64,000 nucleotides of DNA from assembly GCA_036346355.1 (NCBI GenBank), contig CM070588.1:20507914-20571913 (forward strand), in the 5' to 3' direction. Positions within the stretch are counted from its first letter, which is position 1. Each line of letters starts with the position of its first letter. The DNA is from Rhipidocladum racemiflorum. Lineage: Eukaryota; Streptophyta; Magnoliopsida; Poales; Poaceae. This document shows, in pieces, positions 23,301-34,335 of this stretch. The notes under the pieces were generated by a model. It was given only the letters and a program-made list of their open reading frames with translations, was not told the origin of the DNA and did not search any database. The position numbers were made by a program, and so were the translations under genes.

Positions 23301-24313
23301 TAGGATTCTGAAATCTTACCTTTGATACCTCAGGGTGACAGTTACGTCGGGGTAACTGTGTGGGGGAGCGTACCGGAGCTACGGCTTGGTACCCTATCCA
23401 ACGGTGATTGTCGGTCCTACACTTCGATCCTTTGTGGGAGAAGTGATTGTGAAGGCAGTACCGGAGAGGGTCATAGGTGGAGATCGAGGTTTCCGAAAAG
23501 CTTTGTTATGATCACTCATTCGCATACTCTTGTATGGCGATTCACGGCTGACGTGGTGAGTTGATTATATCTTGTGGGAAAAGTGTACAACCTCTGCAGA
23601 GTGTGTCAAAACTATTCGAATAGCCGAGTCCACAGTACTAGACAAAGCTCGGGGATTACAGTCAAGGGTTAGACTTTTTAAAATAAAATGTGGAATGGGT
23701 GGCTGTAGGCCAGAGATAATTGCCAAGGTGACATAGGGCTTTGTGCCAAACTGTTTGAGAAGAGATTGACAACTTATTATACAATATGATTTCATTGCTT
23801 TTGAATCTATTGAGATTATTTGGTAAAAGCAAAATGCTGCTTGATGCAAAATAACCACTTAAGCCATTCCTTTGGAAGAAGCCATGCATATAGTAATAGA
23901 ACTGCACCTCTGTGCATGACTTGCTGAGTATGGTGTATAGTCACCCTTGCTTCCAACAAAATCATCAGTTGAGGAGAAGACTACAACTTCAAAGAAGGAG
24001 AAGTTCCGCGAGGAGACAGTTATCTAGGAGTTGAACCTTGTAAGTTGCCTGTGGCATACTGATGGGTGTCACCGACGTTCTTGTTCCGCTGCTGATTATT
24101 TACTTTTGTTATTGTAAGCCCTGCGGGGCAGACTATTTGTAAGTTGACCTTAAGATTTTGTAACCAGTTTATTTAATGTTTGAAGTACTTTATTATTAAT
24201 TCCGCTGTGTATGATTGTGGTACGTCATCCCTGTTTAACTGTGTGTACTAGCGTGATCCTGGACTAGTACAAAATACACAGAGGGTCCGGATTTGCAGAT
24301 TCAGGTCCCGACA
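20328..24313 (+). mobile_element. Solo LTR S1b nested in S1, target duplication AATTC
   Basis: The 3986-bp LTR starts TGTAACATCCC and ends GGTCCCGACA. AATTC lies directly on both sides (20323-20327 and 24314-24318), so it is a complete solo LTR. It is a diverged relative of family A in opposite orientation to its host LTR. Landmarks are a GC-rich CGCCGCCGCC block at 21440-21660, an AT-rich middle, an acceptor at GCGTAG (22557) followed by the short frame, and a 3' end sharing the AGTACTTTATTATTAATTCC context with A LTRs. Confidence 0.92.
22554..22676 (+). CDS. Conserved short frame inside LTR S1b, diverged
   Basis: 41 codons in the same phase and position as in family A: VDVNLCDAVGNEG, then a QDQDQDPDQDS acidic repeat, then LLYEGKLCFDHVAP and a stop. 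The N-terminal half differs from family A, but the Gln/Asp core and EGKLCFDHV are kept, which suggests constraint on this part. Confidence 0.45.
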   Translation, partial: VDVNLCDAVGNEGQDQDQDPDQDSLLYEGKLCFDHVAPKF

Positions 24314-25461
24314 AATTCCGACCGTGAAACGAAGAGGGTGACGTGGCATGATCTCAACCGTCAACGCGTGCGCGATCAACGGCCCAGATTCGATCGGCGC
24401 GGACGGATCCGATCGGAATCTACGTGGGCGACGTGGCGCAATCTCGGCCGTTGGATGAAGATCCAACGGTCGCACTATTACGGTTTAGGTCCGCTCGGTC
24501 CGGTTTGACTCGGGTCTGGCTCGGTCGGATGAACAGTAAAACCTGTTAGGTTTTTCAGCGATTTAATATTCAAAATAATGTCTAGAAATTCAATTAATCC
24601 AAGAAAAATAGCAAAATAATCAGAAAAATTCTAGAAAATACTTTGAGACATTTTGGACTCAAATAAAATATTTCCAATAAAAATTTATTTGAAACTTTTA
24701 ATTATTTAATTATCTCAAAAGGGAATAATTTCAAATTAAATCCAAATAAATCCCAAAAAATTCCAATAATTCTCAAAATTGCAAAATATCAATTAAATTC
24801 ATGAAAAGGAAAAATTGGGGTGTTACAAGGCGCCTCCTATATATGCATCAAGTCTTGGGTAGGTTTTAGGGTTGTACTCTTTTGTTTGGAGTATTTTAGA
24901 TAAAAAGAAATAAAGATCAATTCTTCGAGATCCTTGCATGCTTCAGTAACCACATTGCTACAGTGTTCCTGTTTTGGTTCTTGTTTGCATGCTTGTTCTT
25001 GTTCTAGATTGGTTTTTGTCCTTTGAGTTTCATCTTGATTTGATCCATCCAAAACCTCTCTAGGGTATTGATATAGAGTTCCTCAAAGTTTAGTTCATTA
25101 ATCTTTTGAAGATCTTATTTAATCTTGAAGTTTTGGTTAGATCAATTCTCGTCATATTCTGCCACATCAAGCTTGCGAGGTTCATAACTTTTTATCCATA
25201 AGTCCAATCGAGCTGATTCTTTTTGGGTTCGATTCGTATTGGAATCTAGTTACTTGTGTCCAAAGTTCCGATCAATCTGACGGTTGGATCTTTAAGAATT
25301 CGCATTTTACCAAATGTCTATCATTCTATTTTTGTCGAATACGAGTCAATTATTTGGTTTTGGTTTATGGTGAACTTTTATTAGATCAAAGATTTGGTTT
25401 TAACATCCATACAATCACACACCCCCCTCTGATTGCTATATTCGTATACATCGATCCTACA

Positions 25462-25980
25462 CACCCTAAAGCATAAGGTGAGAGATCCATGCCGAGGCAT
25501 GCCAGAAGTCTAGGTGAAGTGGACTCAACAATGTGAAAACTATCCCATAGATACCTAGAAGAAGAAGAAAATGCTGAATATACATATAAACATATAATAC
25601 ACACCATCTCCCCCTCAATATATGCCATATGGGCTCATAATCCCAAGCTCTCCTCTCAGGGCAACAAACTTGGAGATATCCAAAGGCTTGGTAAAAATGT
25701 CAGCCAACTGGTGGTCACTCTACATAAACTGAAGCACTATATCAACCTTCTCCACATGGTCTCTAAGGAAGTGATATCTGCTATCAATGTGCTTGGTCCG
25801 AGATTGCTGCACTAGGTTCTTAGCAATGTGAATGGCAGAGGTGTTATCACAGAAAAGTGGAACACACTCTGCGGCTAACCCATTGTCCCGCAGGGTCGAT
25901 TCATCCAGAGCACTGGCTACAGCAACTGGCTACAGAAACATACACGGCCTCTGTGATGGACTGAGCAACACCGGAATGCT
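25462..25980 (-). pseudogene. copia RNase H 3' fragment and flank (element G)
   Basis: The minus-strand reading shows ECVPLFCDNTSAIHIAKNLV, QQSRTKHIDSRYHFLRDHVE, a TAG within LQFM*SDHQ, LADIFTKPLDISKFVALRGE and LGIMSPYGIY before a stop. This is the C-terminal third of a Ty1/copia RNase H. TTGAGGGGGAGATGG at about 25608-25622 is its polypurine tract, and 25462-25607 would be the start of its 3' LTR. The upstream part is cut by LTR S2 at 25981. It is inactive. Confidence 0.8.
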
Positions 25981-26857
25981 TGTCGGGACCCGAATATACA
26001 AATCCTGACCCTTTGTGTATTCATCACTAGTCCAGGATCACGCTAGTGCACACAGTCTCAACATCGGTACATATCACAATCATACTCAGCGATAAAATAC
26101 TTTAATTAATAAACAAACGGGTTGCTCGGCCTTATGGTCATGTTACAAAAGTACGCCTCACAGGGCGAGAACTTATTAAAGGTAAATAACTAGAGCGGAA
26201 AAATAAAGAAACGCGTGGCGCCAACCAATATGCCACAGGCAACTGACTGGGCTTGCTCCCCTAGTTCGACGGCTCCTCCTGGAACTCCTCCTCCAAAGAA
26301 GGCGTTGCTTCTTCTTCAACTGATGTTGTATTGTTGCAAGGGGTGAGTACTTGGTACTCAGCAAGTAATTCACAGAATGCAAAGCTAATATTCTACATGC
26401 ATGGCTTAATACAAGGGCAGGCTCATGGTTCATTTGTTGTAAAACAGCATACATAAATACAGTAATAGATTGCAAATCAGTAAAAGAATAATAAAGGTAA
26501 TAACTTTCATAATCATTTCATACGTAAAACATTTCACAACCTAAGTGCAATTTTCAGTCCCAACCCAAACATTTACCAAAACAAAGTTATTTTCATGAAA
26601 ATCTAACCCTTGACTGTAATTCCCGAGCAATGTCCAATGCCGCAGACACGGCTATTCGAATAGATTTTACACTATACAGGGTTTATACACTTTACCCACA
26701 AGATACAGTCAAACACCACAAAGGCGAGTGTCCGTAATAAATCCTTTCCAATGCCTATCTAAACCCAGTAGGTTTCAACACTGGTGGGACTGGTTACCAC
26801 ATCCAGGGCCCCCCTCTTGCGCCATGTGATCCAACACATGCGAGGACTGGTTACCAC

Positions 26858-28130
26858 TGTTGGGGAACGCGGTATGCTACACTAGCACAAATTAAAATTT
26901 CTACCGCAAACCAGAAAAGCTACTCGCAAGAAGGGGATCATAGATCTATTACCACTAGACGCGCAGTTGCAGAATCCTTCGCACGTCATTGTAGTGAATC
27001 ATTCTAGGCGTGGATCATCCTCGCCGTGGATCGTCCTCGCCGCAGATCGTCCTCGCCGCGGATTGTCCTGGCCACGGATCATCCTCACCGCAGATCGTCC
27101 TCGCCACGCCGTAGTAGTAGCAGCGTCACCACAGTAGTCCACACATCCGGGGATGGAACGCCGTGACTCAGTGTGCAAGCGCCGGGTCGCTCGGCAGGGG
27201 CAACGAGAGGAGGTGGCTAGGGTTTATGGCGAAACACCTCTAAACCGCACGAAAGTGTATTCTGCGTCTAGCCTCTCCCCTCCTTATATGGCCACGAGGT
27301 GAAGCCCTAGGCAGTTAGGGCCCATCTACGCGCTAAGCCCACAAGGTCCATTAATTACGGATCCAATCCAAATTAATGCGTCCTAGCCCGTTAAGTGTGT
27401 GACCCTGTAGGTTCATGTGCATTTGGGCATGGATTCGGAAAACCCTTTTTCTAATCCAATAGTCGGTAGCGGCTCCTTGCAGAGCATGCCAACTCCCAAA
27501 TGCATATGATTAAAGTACTGATGTATTAATCCCTTTGCCAAACTATATGAAGATCGAACTCAAGGCGAGAAGCATGTCATCCTTTGACAGTTCAATCCAT
27601 CTCTCGTATCGGTGATATATTAATAAGTTGTGATTGATTTCTCAATCACGGCATGGCCATGCACTTCCTTAATCATATCACACGAGTGGCCTAGACATAT
27701 ATCTCCATTACATTGGAGTGGCAAATTCCATCTTGACTGCTCACTTCCCTCTGCATGTTTCATAGTAAACATGAAAGCTACCTTTATAACTATCCGGTTA
27801 GGAAATAGTGTTTGGTAACCCCAAGGTAAACTATTACAAATGTAGGGAATATGACAATCTCAGGTCTAAGGATCATACATCTACTATGTACGAGATACAC
27901 TGATGACACATAAGAATGTAACATTCTCGTAGTGTCCCATTGTGGGTCTATCTAACACATGTTATTCAACATGCGTCCACTGTGTATTGATGATATCTCC
28001 ATATCCCATGATCTATGAAACATGATCATCGAACAATACATGTGCTGATCTATTCATCGTTGTCCTATACGATGATATCCGATCAGAGATATTTATCGAA
28101 TTATATCAATAAGTAAATAGCTTCATAAAC
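26858..28130 (-). mobile_element. 3' LTR of C2, 5'-truncated by the internal deletion
   Basis: It matches the 5' LTR from its end up to ...CTTCATAAAC (28121-28130), then jumps directly into gag sequence CATCATCACATG. It contains a 16-bp minisatellite of about seven units and the TATATAAGG box in reverse near 27287. Confidence 0.88.
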
Positions 28131-28871
28131 CATCATCACATGAAAATTCATCTTGAGCTTCTGAAGCTTAGTTTTGAGGCTCGTGATCTCATCTTGAGCC
28201 TTGCCCTTTCCCTTTCCCCAAGCCTTGGCTTTCTTCTTTTTGGAGGCAGTTGTCTTCTGAACCATCATCACATGATTGGGTTTTTTCTTAATGCTTTCCT
28301 CGGCAGCCTTGACCATCCCATATAGCTCGGTCAGGCTCTTCTCCATGCTATTCATATGAAAATTCATAATGAATGGCTCGAAGCTCTGAGGCAGAGACTG
28401 GAGAATTACATCTGTAACCAGACAAATGCTAAGGGGAAACTCAAGCTTTTCTAATCTCCCAATGTAGCCAATCATCTTGATTACATGTGCGTTGACAGGA
28501 CTGCCTTCAGCCAGCTTACAAGCAAATAGAAGCTTTGAGATACCATACCTCTTAGCCCTTGCTTGATTCCCAAGCATGCCCTTCAAGCCCATAATCATAT
28601 TGTAAGCATCCTGGTCCTCATATTGCTTTTGCAGCTCAGAGTCCATGGTGACAAGCATGAGACATCTGACCTCTACAGAGGCATTAACATGTTTTTCATA
28701 GTCAGCCTTCAAATTTCGAGGAGCATTTTCGGCTGGTTCATATTCTTTCTTTTCATGTTTGAGAACAATTCTCAAGTTGCGATACCAATCCACAAAATTT
28801 GTTCCATTTAGTTTTTCTCTTTCCAAAACCGATCTCAAAGCAAAACCAGGTGCAGCAGCAGGAGGTGCCAT
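28101..28871 (-). CDS. copia gag, open reading frame (C2)
   Basis: About 256 codons from MAPPAAAPGFALRSVLEREK, which I take as the start because it follows an acceptor-like TTGTAG and equals the C1 start. It contains LNGTNFVDWYRNLRIVLKHE, a helix-rich UBN2-like capsid region (SELQKQYEDQDAYNMIMGLK, IGRLEKLEFPLSICLVTDVI, MNFHMNSMEKSLTEL) and a Lys-rich tail. The zinc knuckle is missing: the frame runs through the deletion junction at about 28140 into LTR sequence and ends there with a chimeric tail (MNFHVMMVYEAIYLLI). Unlike C1 it has no stop or frameshift. A capsid-only copy could be packaged or act in trans with a complete relative, but this is inference. It is non-autonomous: no protease, integrase or RT. 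Confidence 0.82.
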   Translation of the reverse strand: MAPPAAAPGFALRSVLEREKLNGTNFVDWYRNLRIVLKHEKKEYEPAENAPRNLKADYEKHVNASVEVRCLMLVTMDSELQKQYEDQDAYNMIMGLKGMLGNQARAKRYGISKLLFACKLAEGSPVNAHVIKMIGYIGRLEKLEFPLSICLVTDVILQSLPQSFEPFIMNFHMNSMEKSLTELYGMVKAAEESIKKKPNHVMMVQKTTASKKKKAKAWGKGKGKAQDEITSLKTKLQKLKMNFHVMMVYEAIYLLI

Positions 28872-30312
28872 TGAACTACAACAAAAACATGCAAAGTTTC
28901 TAAGCACTATGTTTCTGTAATACATTTATTAAACATTTTAACAAAAAAAACTCTTGTCATGTGCCCCCTTTATGGACACATGATGAGTATTCAAGATCCA
29001 TATTCATCAAACACGAGTGAGCTTTGGCATCACTGCTAGAAATCTAATGACATACGTAAGCAACATCTTTGCTAATTACATCTTATGTAACTCTTGTTGG
29101 TTGAGCATGAAAACAAGTAATGAATGCCTCCGTCAACTTGAGTCATCGCCAGGTCAACTCGCCCCTAGGGCTCACATCAGGGAGGGAGCACTTCCTGTTT
29201 CCAGGTGCCAATTAAGAAACCTAGCCTCATGTGTGTTTTCCTAGACACCAATCATCTTGTATTCGTTCCTTCATTACTGAAATCATATTCCAACCACTTA
29301 TGTCCTTAAGCCCAAAACCGTTTTGATAGCTTAGTTAAATCAACCATTGTTATGCGCGATGTGTCCAACACATCCTATCATCTATTAATATAGTCATTGA
29401 TATACTACTTTGGCAGCCATATCAATAATGATCTAAATTCTTGATAGGTGCAACAATTGGATGTACAAGTGTGATTTAAAATTTTAACTATAGGGATGAA
29501 CAATATCTACTATGAGCATGGCATCACATGCAATGAGCATAAATAAAATAGCAAGGATTAAACACACATCCACACATAATAAAATTAAGATGTGAAATAG
29601 TATGGCCCTTAGCATTAGGATCTCCATCATCATGCTTGATTGTTCACCTTGCCATCATGCTTGATGTCACCATCTTCATCATTGTAGATGCAACTCCTTA
29701 CAACATTGATAATGAATATTACATGAGGGTTTGAAACATCACAAGTCGACACGCAGGTCGTTATACATTTTAGATTGAAATAGCCTTATGGCTTGACACG
29801 GCACGCAGGCCATGTAAATATTACATGCATCACAAACACATAGGCCATACTATTTCACACAACATCCTGCAAAAATGAATTAAACAAAATAGATTCTACG
29901 GCAGTGGGGTTCCAAGGCGGCGCCCCTGTCAAGTCGAGGTAGCGCCCAGGCGGGTGCAGGTAGCGCCCAAGGGGTCAAGGCGGCGCCCACGCGGCGATCC
30001 ACGGATCAATTAGATTGACCCAATCCGATTCAATCTGATTGGCTTGGTCCCATATGGTTGCGATTCGTAAACCCTGATGGTGGTAACCCGACCGGTAAGG
30101 GCAACGTCGTACCATGAACGGACTCACCGAAATCAAGATTGATTCGGTTTGCACTTTCCTCAAACCCTAAACCCATCGATCTCATCGACGGCTGCCTCCA
30201 CCAATTCATCACATGAATCGGTTGAACATGTAATAGATCCAATCTACTATCCTCACATACCATATGTGCAGCATCCACATCACAAATCTACGCGAGATGG
30301 CTCTGATATCAC
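28872..30312 (-). other. Leader of C2 and primer site
   Basis: This is the counterpart of 7358-8848 in C1. No gene is seen. GGCTCTGATATCAC (30299-30312) is the reversed tRNA-Met primer site with one base changed. Blocks of GGCGCC-rich repeats occur near 29910-29995. Confidence 0.6.
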
Positions 30313-31679
30313 AGTTGGGGAACGCGGTATGCTACACTAGCACAAATTAAAATTTCTACCGCAAACCAGAAAAGCTACTCGCAAGAAGGGGATCATAGAT
30401 CTATTACCACTAGACGCGCAGTTGCGGAATCCTTCGCACGTCGTTGTAGTGGATCGTTCTCGGCGTGGATCATCCTCACCGCAGATCGTCCTCGCCGCAG
30501 ATCGTCCTCGCCACGGATTGTCCTCACCACGCCGCAGTAGCAGCAGCGTCACCACAACAGTCCACATGTCCAGGGATGGAACGCCCTGCGTCGGTGTGCA
30601 AGCACCGGGTCGCTCGGCAGGGGCAACGAGAGGAGGTGGCTAGGGTTTCTGGCAAAACACCTCTAAACCGCACGAAAGTGTATTCTGCGTCTAGCCTCCT
30701 CCCCTCCTTATATGTCCACGAGGTGAATCCCTAGGTAGTCAGGGCCCATCTACCGGCTAAGCCCACGAGGTCCATTAATTACGGATCCAATACGAATTAA
30801 TGCGTCCCAGCCCGTTAAGTGTGTGACCCTGTAGGTTCATGCGCATTTGGACATGGATTCGGAAATTCCTTTTTCTAATCCAATAGTCGGTAGTGGCTCC
30901 TTGCAGAGCATGCCAACTCCCAAATGCATATGATTAAAGTACTGATGTAATAATCCATTTGCCAAACTATATGAAGATCGAACTCAAGGCGAGAAGCATG
31001 TCATCCTTTGACAGTTCAATCCATCTCTCGTATCCGTGATATATTAATAAATTGTGATTGACTTCTCAATCACAGCATGGCCATGCACTTCCTTAATCAT
31101 ATCACACGAGTGGCCTAGACATCTATCTCCGTTACATTGGAGTGGCAAATTCCATCTTGACTGCTCACTTCCCTCTGCATGTTTCATAGTAAACATGAAA
31201 GCTACCTTTATAACTATCCGGTTAGGAAATAGTGTTTGGTAACCCCCAAGGTAAACTATTACACATGTAGGGAATATGACAATCTCAGGTCTAAGGATCA
31301 CACATCTACTATGTATGAGATACACTGATGACACATAAGAATGTAACATTCTCGTAGTGTCCCATTGTGGGTCTATCTAACACATGTTCTTCAACATGTG
31401 TCCACAATGTATTGATGATATCTCCATATCCCATGATCTATGAAACATGATCATCGAACAATACATGTGCTGATCTATTCATCGTTGTCCTATACGATGA
31501 TATCTGATCAGAGATATTTATCGAGTTATATCAATAAGTAAATAGCTTCATAAACAAGTCACACACTTGTTGATCAAAACAATGATATACATTCATTGGA
31601 CCAATAATCATATTATTATTCATAAACGTAGTCATGTTACAATCATCCATATGATTGCCTTAAGGGCATAACACTAACA
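30313..31679 (-). mobile_element. 5' LTR of C2
   Basis: 1367 bp, TGTTAGTGTTATG (at 31679) to CCCCAACT at 30313, where the terminal CA has become CT. Its minisatellite near 30460-30532 has about five units. The TATATAAGG box lies in reverse near 30708. Confidence 0.88.
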
Positions 31680-32237
31680 ACCACTACCTGGGCCTCACAC
31701 CACCACAATAGTACTAAAGTTTAGAATCAACAAATTAATCAGCTAGGTCCGTCCCATTCCATACTTGTGGTTGTATGAATGACTCAGTTCAAAGGCTTGC
31801 AAAGTTAAGTCCTTAATTGACTAGGGCAAGACTACCCGAAGAACCAAAACGACTTTCCCGATACCAATCCTGGCCCACCTGATCAAACTTGCCACTTGCC
31901 CCGGTCTAAAACATTTTATCAAACCTAGTTGATTACCATGCACCACGTGTCATCAACATCATCATCAACAACACATGACACTTCATCAAAGCATGTTCCA
32001 TAACTCATTAAGGCATCATTAATATTTGATTATCCAAAATCATGTCCACTATGTGGCAGGGCTAAGCATGATACTTCAGCGGTCTATTTACCCATGTTGG
32101 CAATTTAGTAATGTCCAACTTAATATTCCATAACTAGGGTGAGAAAGGGTTCATGGTATACAAATATTTATGTCAAGGTGGCATACAGCAAAATTGGCAT
32201 TTAACTAATTACCAGAAATAATTAAAGCATTCTCTAA

Positions 32238-32396
32238 TTAGATTAGCATGCAATAAATTAAATCAAAATAATTTTCGAAAGTGGGGACAATATGATCAAA
32301 GCATAACTTGCCTTCAAAGAGTACTGGTTCTTGCTCTTGCACTTGCTCCTGGGTCAAAACTTCACCTTCGAAGCCTTCGGGCAATTCGACGTCTAC
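32238..32396 (-). CDS. Conserved short frame inside LTR S2
   Basis: 53 codons: VDVELPEGFEGEVLTQEQ, VQEQEPVLFEGKLCFDH, then IVPTFENYF. It is close to the S1 version and open. As elsewhere it starts at a TAG acceptor context. Confidence 0.45.
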   Translation of the reverse strand, partial: VDVELPEGFEGEVLTQEQVQEQEPVLFEGKLCFDHIVPTFENYFDLIYCMLI

Positions 32397-34009
32397 TCGT
32401 AACGGATGAAAATAGCAATAAATAAATAAAATAGAGAGCAACTCAGGTCCAAAAATCAAATAAATTTCAGAATCAAATAGAGCTTGATTTTAAAATTTTT
32501 TTATAAATTGGAATCACTCAAATCGGAGTTAAAACGCAAAAGTTATAAGCATTTGAAGTTTGAAAAATCAATTAAAAGAAGAAATCAAATTAACACATTT
32601 ATCTTTCTATTGAAAGTTCTGGATTATGACATCAGCGTGACGTCAGCAACGTAACGATAAAAATAAAAATATATTTTTCGGAAAATAATGTGTCGCTGAC
32701 ATGTGGACCCACCGATGATGTCATCGCTAACGTCACGCAAGCACGGGCGTGCGAGGCGTGCGATTCCATCTAAACAGTTGATTCAAATTCCAATAGTCCA
32801 GATCTAATCGAGATCGGATCGGTCCGAACTGAACGCTAAATTGTAGTCGTACGATCTAAATCTGTGACATCCTGAGTTTGTATTTATCTTTTGGAATGTT
32901 AATTAAAGTTTAACTGTTGTTTGGATATTTATTTGGAGTTAATCTTGTTTTGTTTTAATCGTTCGATTGGTTTTGAAGAAGTTTCGGTTAATATTTGATT
33001 TCAATTTCCGTTTAGACTCGTGTAGCAATTGTAGCTTCTAAACCTTCTTTAGCTATCCTAGGATCCATCCTAAAGTCTCCGGGAAGGATTCCCAAAGTTT
33101 CAGAGTTTGTTTGGGAGGTTTTTGGGGTTTTTCTGCCCTGGGCGGCAGTACCGCCGGCCCTGGCCGGTATTGTCAGCCGAGGCGACCGGGCAAGGGGCAG
33201 AACCCTCCCTGCTGCCCATTGCGCAGGCCACCTCACCTTCTCGTGTCTTCATCCCTAAGCCACCTGCCCCAGCCATATCATACTCCCTCCCCCTCACTTC
33301 ACTCCCTCTCCCTCTCACCCTCACCCTCTAGCTCTCTCCCATGGAGCTCTCCCTCTCACACTCAAGCACTCCCTCCATCTAAACCCTTCTCCCTGGTGTT
33401 CTTGAGCTTGTGGAGAAGCTAGGCCAGGTGGAGATCAGTTTCTCAAACCCTAGCGACGATTCGTGGTAAGTGAGTCGAGTTTTAATCAACTCTGCTGTGA
33501 TCTGAGTTCTCTCCTCTAGTACTTGCTTCCTTTACTCTTTGTTGTTTTAGTTGGAACCCTAGAAAACCTAGTTGTAGTGCTCAACCTCTAGTTAGCTGAG
33601 TTTCTAAACCTAGGTTAGGTGCTAGAGTTCTCTTTAGCGCGAAATCTGAGATTAGAAACCCTAAGTACGTTTTTATCAGATATATTTGGTTAAATGTCAT
33701 TTTCGTAACTTTTGGAAGTGAACCTTGAAACCATAGTTCCAAAAGCTAGGAAAAGGACACTAGAATATATTCGACGCCATTAAAGTTCGAGTTTCGCGAA
33801 AGGAATCGAGTTTGAATTCGATTCGGGACGAAAGTCGGAATTTAGCGTGAATTAGGACTTTAGAGCCTTTCGGATTAGAAATTAGGTCAAACGAGGTCGG
33901 AACCTCGAGTGGGTTGCGTAAATGGGTCCTTACCATCTCCGAGAACCCATCCATGTAATCGCCGCGAAGTTCCGAAGTCGTTTGTGCGAAAACACTTTTT
34001 TTGGAAAAC

Positions 34010-34260
34010 CTTGTAGACCTGTGGCCGACACTACCGACGTGGTAAGTCCGGTACTACCGCTTAGGCCGGCATTACCAACCCTTGCGGCCGGTACTGCCGG
34101 GCTGGAGGCCGGCACTACCGCCCCCACAACGCCGGTAGTTATTTTCCAGAGAGATCCCCTTTTGGGTTCGCTGCATCCGGTACTAACGACCCTTGCGGCC
34201 GGTACTGCCGGGCAGTAGGGCGGCACTACCGGGATTTAGATGCTGGTACTGCCGGTCTTA
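34010..34260. repeat. Clustered CCGGYACTRCCG-type motifs in LTR B
   Basis: About ten short inverted-type motifs (CCGGTACTACCG, CGGCACTACCG, CCGGTACTGCCGG) lie within 250 bp and recur in the duplicate at about 37945-38185. Two relatives occur near 33143-33175. Confidence 0.7.
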
Positions 34261-34335
34261 GTTTAAAAATTTGGTTCTCGTTTGAGTTTTCTTTCTCGTG
34301 TTCGCTTGTTGGTTGTTGTCCGATTCCTTGAGCTT

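Larger units (their letters stand above)
17313..24827 (-). mobile_element. Solo LTR S1 (family A), itself interrupted
   Basis: On the minus strand it starts TGTAACACCCC (24827) and ends GGTCCCGACA (17313). It is cut at 20327/24314 by S1b; the net LTR is 3529 bp. The flanks AGGAG and AGGCG are a one-mismatch target duplication. No internal region is attached, as expected after LTR-LTR recombination. It has a dyad-rich block (19555-19985), a consensus donor AAGGTGAGT (near 19950 in minus orientation) and the conserved short frame (18788-18946). Confidence 0.85.
16268..25461 (+). mobile_element. 3' LTR of copia element F, split by solo LTR S1
   Basis: It begins TGCGAAATC directly after the polypurine tract and carries a dyad array (16395-16765) and a TATA box TATAAATA (17295-17302). 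It is interrupted at 17312/24828 by S1 and resumes to about CGATCCTACA (25461), preceded by the CACACCCCCCTCTGATTGC phrase typical of plant copia LTR ends. Net length is about 1.7 kb. The 3' end is the least certain boundary. Confidence 0.6.
26858..31679 (-). mobile_element. Gag-only copia element C2, target duplication ACCAC
   Basis: A complete insertion flanked by ACCAC (26853-26857 and 31680-31684). In transcription order: 5' LTR 30313-31679, primer site (TGATATCAGAGCC-like, just left of 30313), leader to 28872, gag 28101-28871, and a 3' LTR 26858-28130 that lacks its first ~100 bp because the deletion that removed all of pol also ate into the LTR. It is closely related to C1. The sequence insertion into S2 is secure. 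Confidence 0.93.
25981..32862 (-). mobile_element. A-family LTR S2, split by copia C2 and cut by LTR B
   Basis: The left end TGTCGGGACCC at 25981 is the family A 3' end. It resumes after C2 at 31685 and continues to 32862, where LTR B starts in the opposite direction. The expected TGTAACACC start is not seen, so the rest lies beyond B, probably outside the window. It carries the conserved short frame (32238-32396). Confidence 0.8.

Noticed and set aside
27630..27818. 60-codon frame conserved at 31054-31242
   Set aside because: The two copies lie in the two LTRs of C2, so they are identical by descent; no support for coding.
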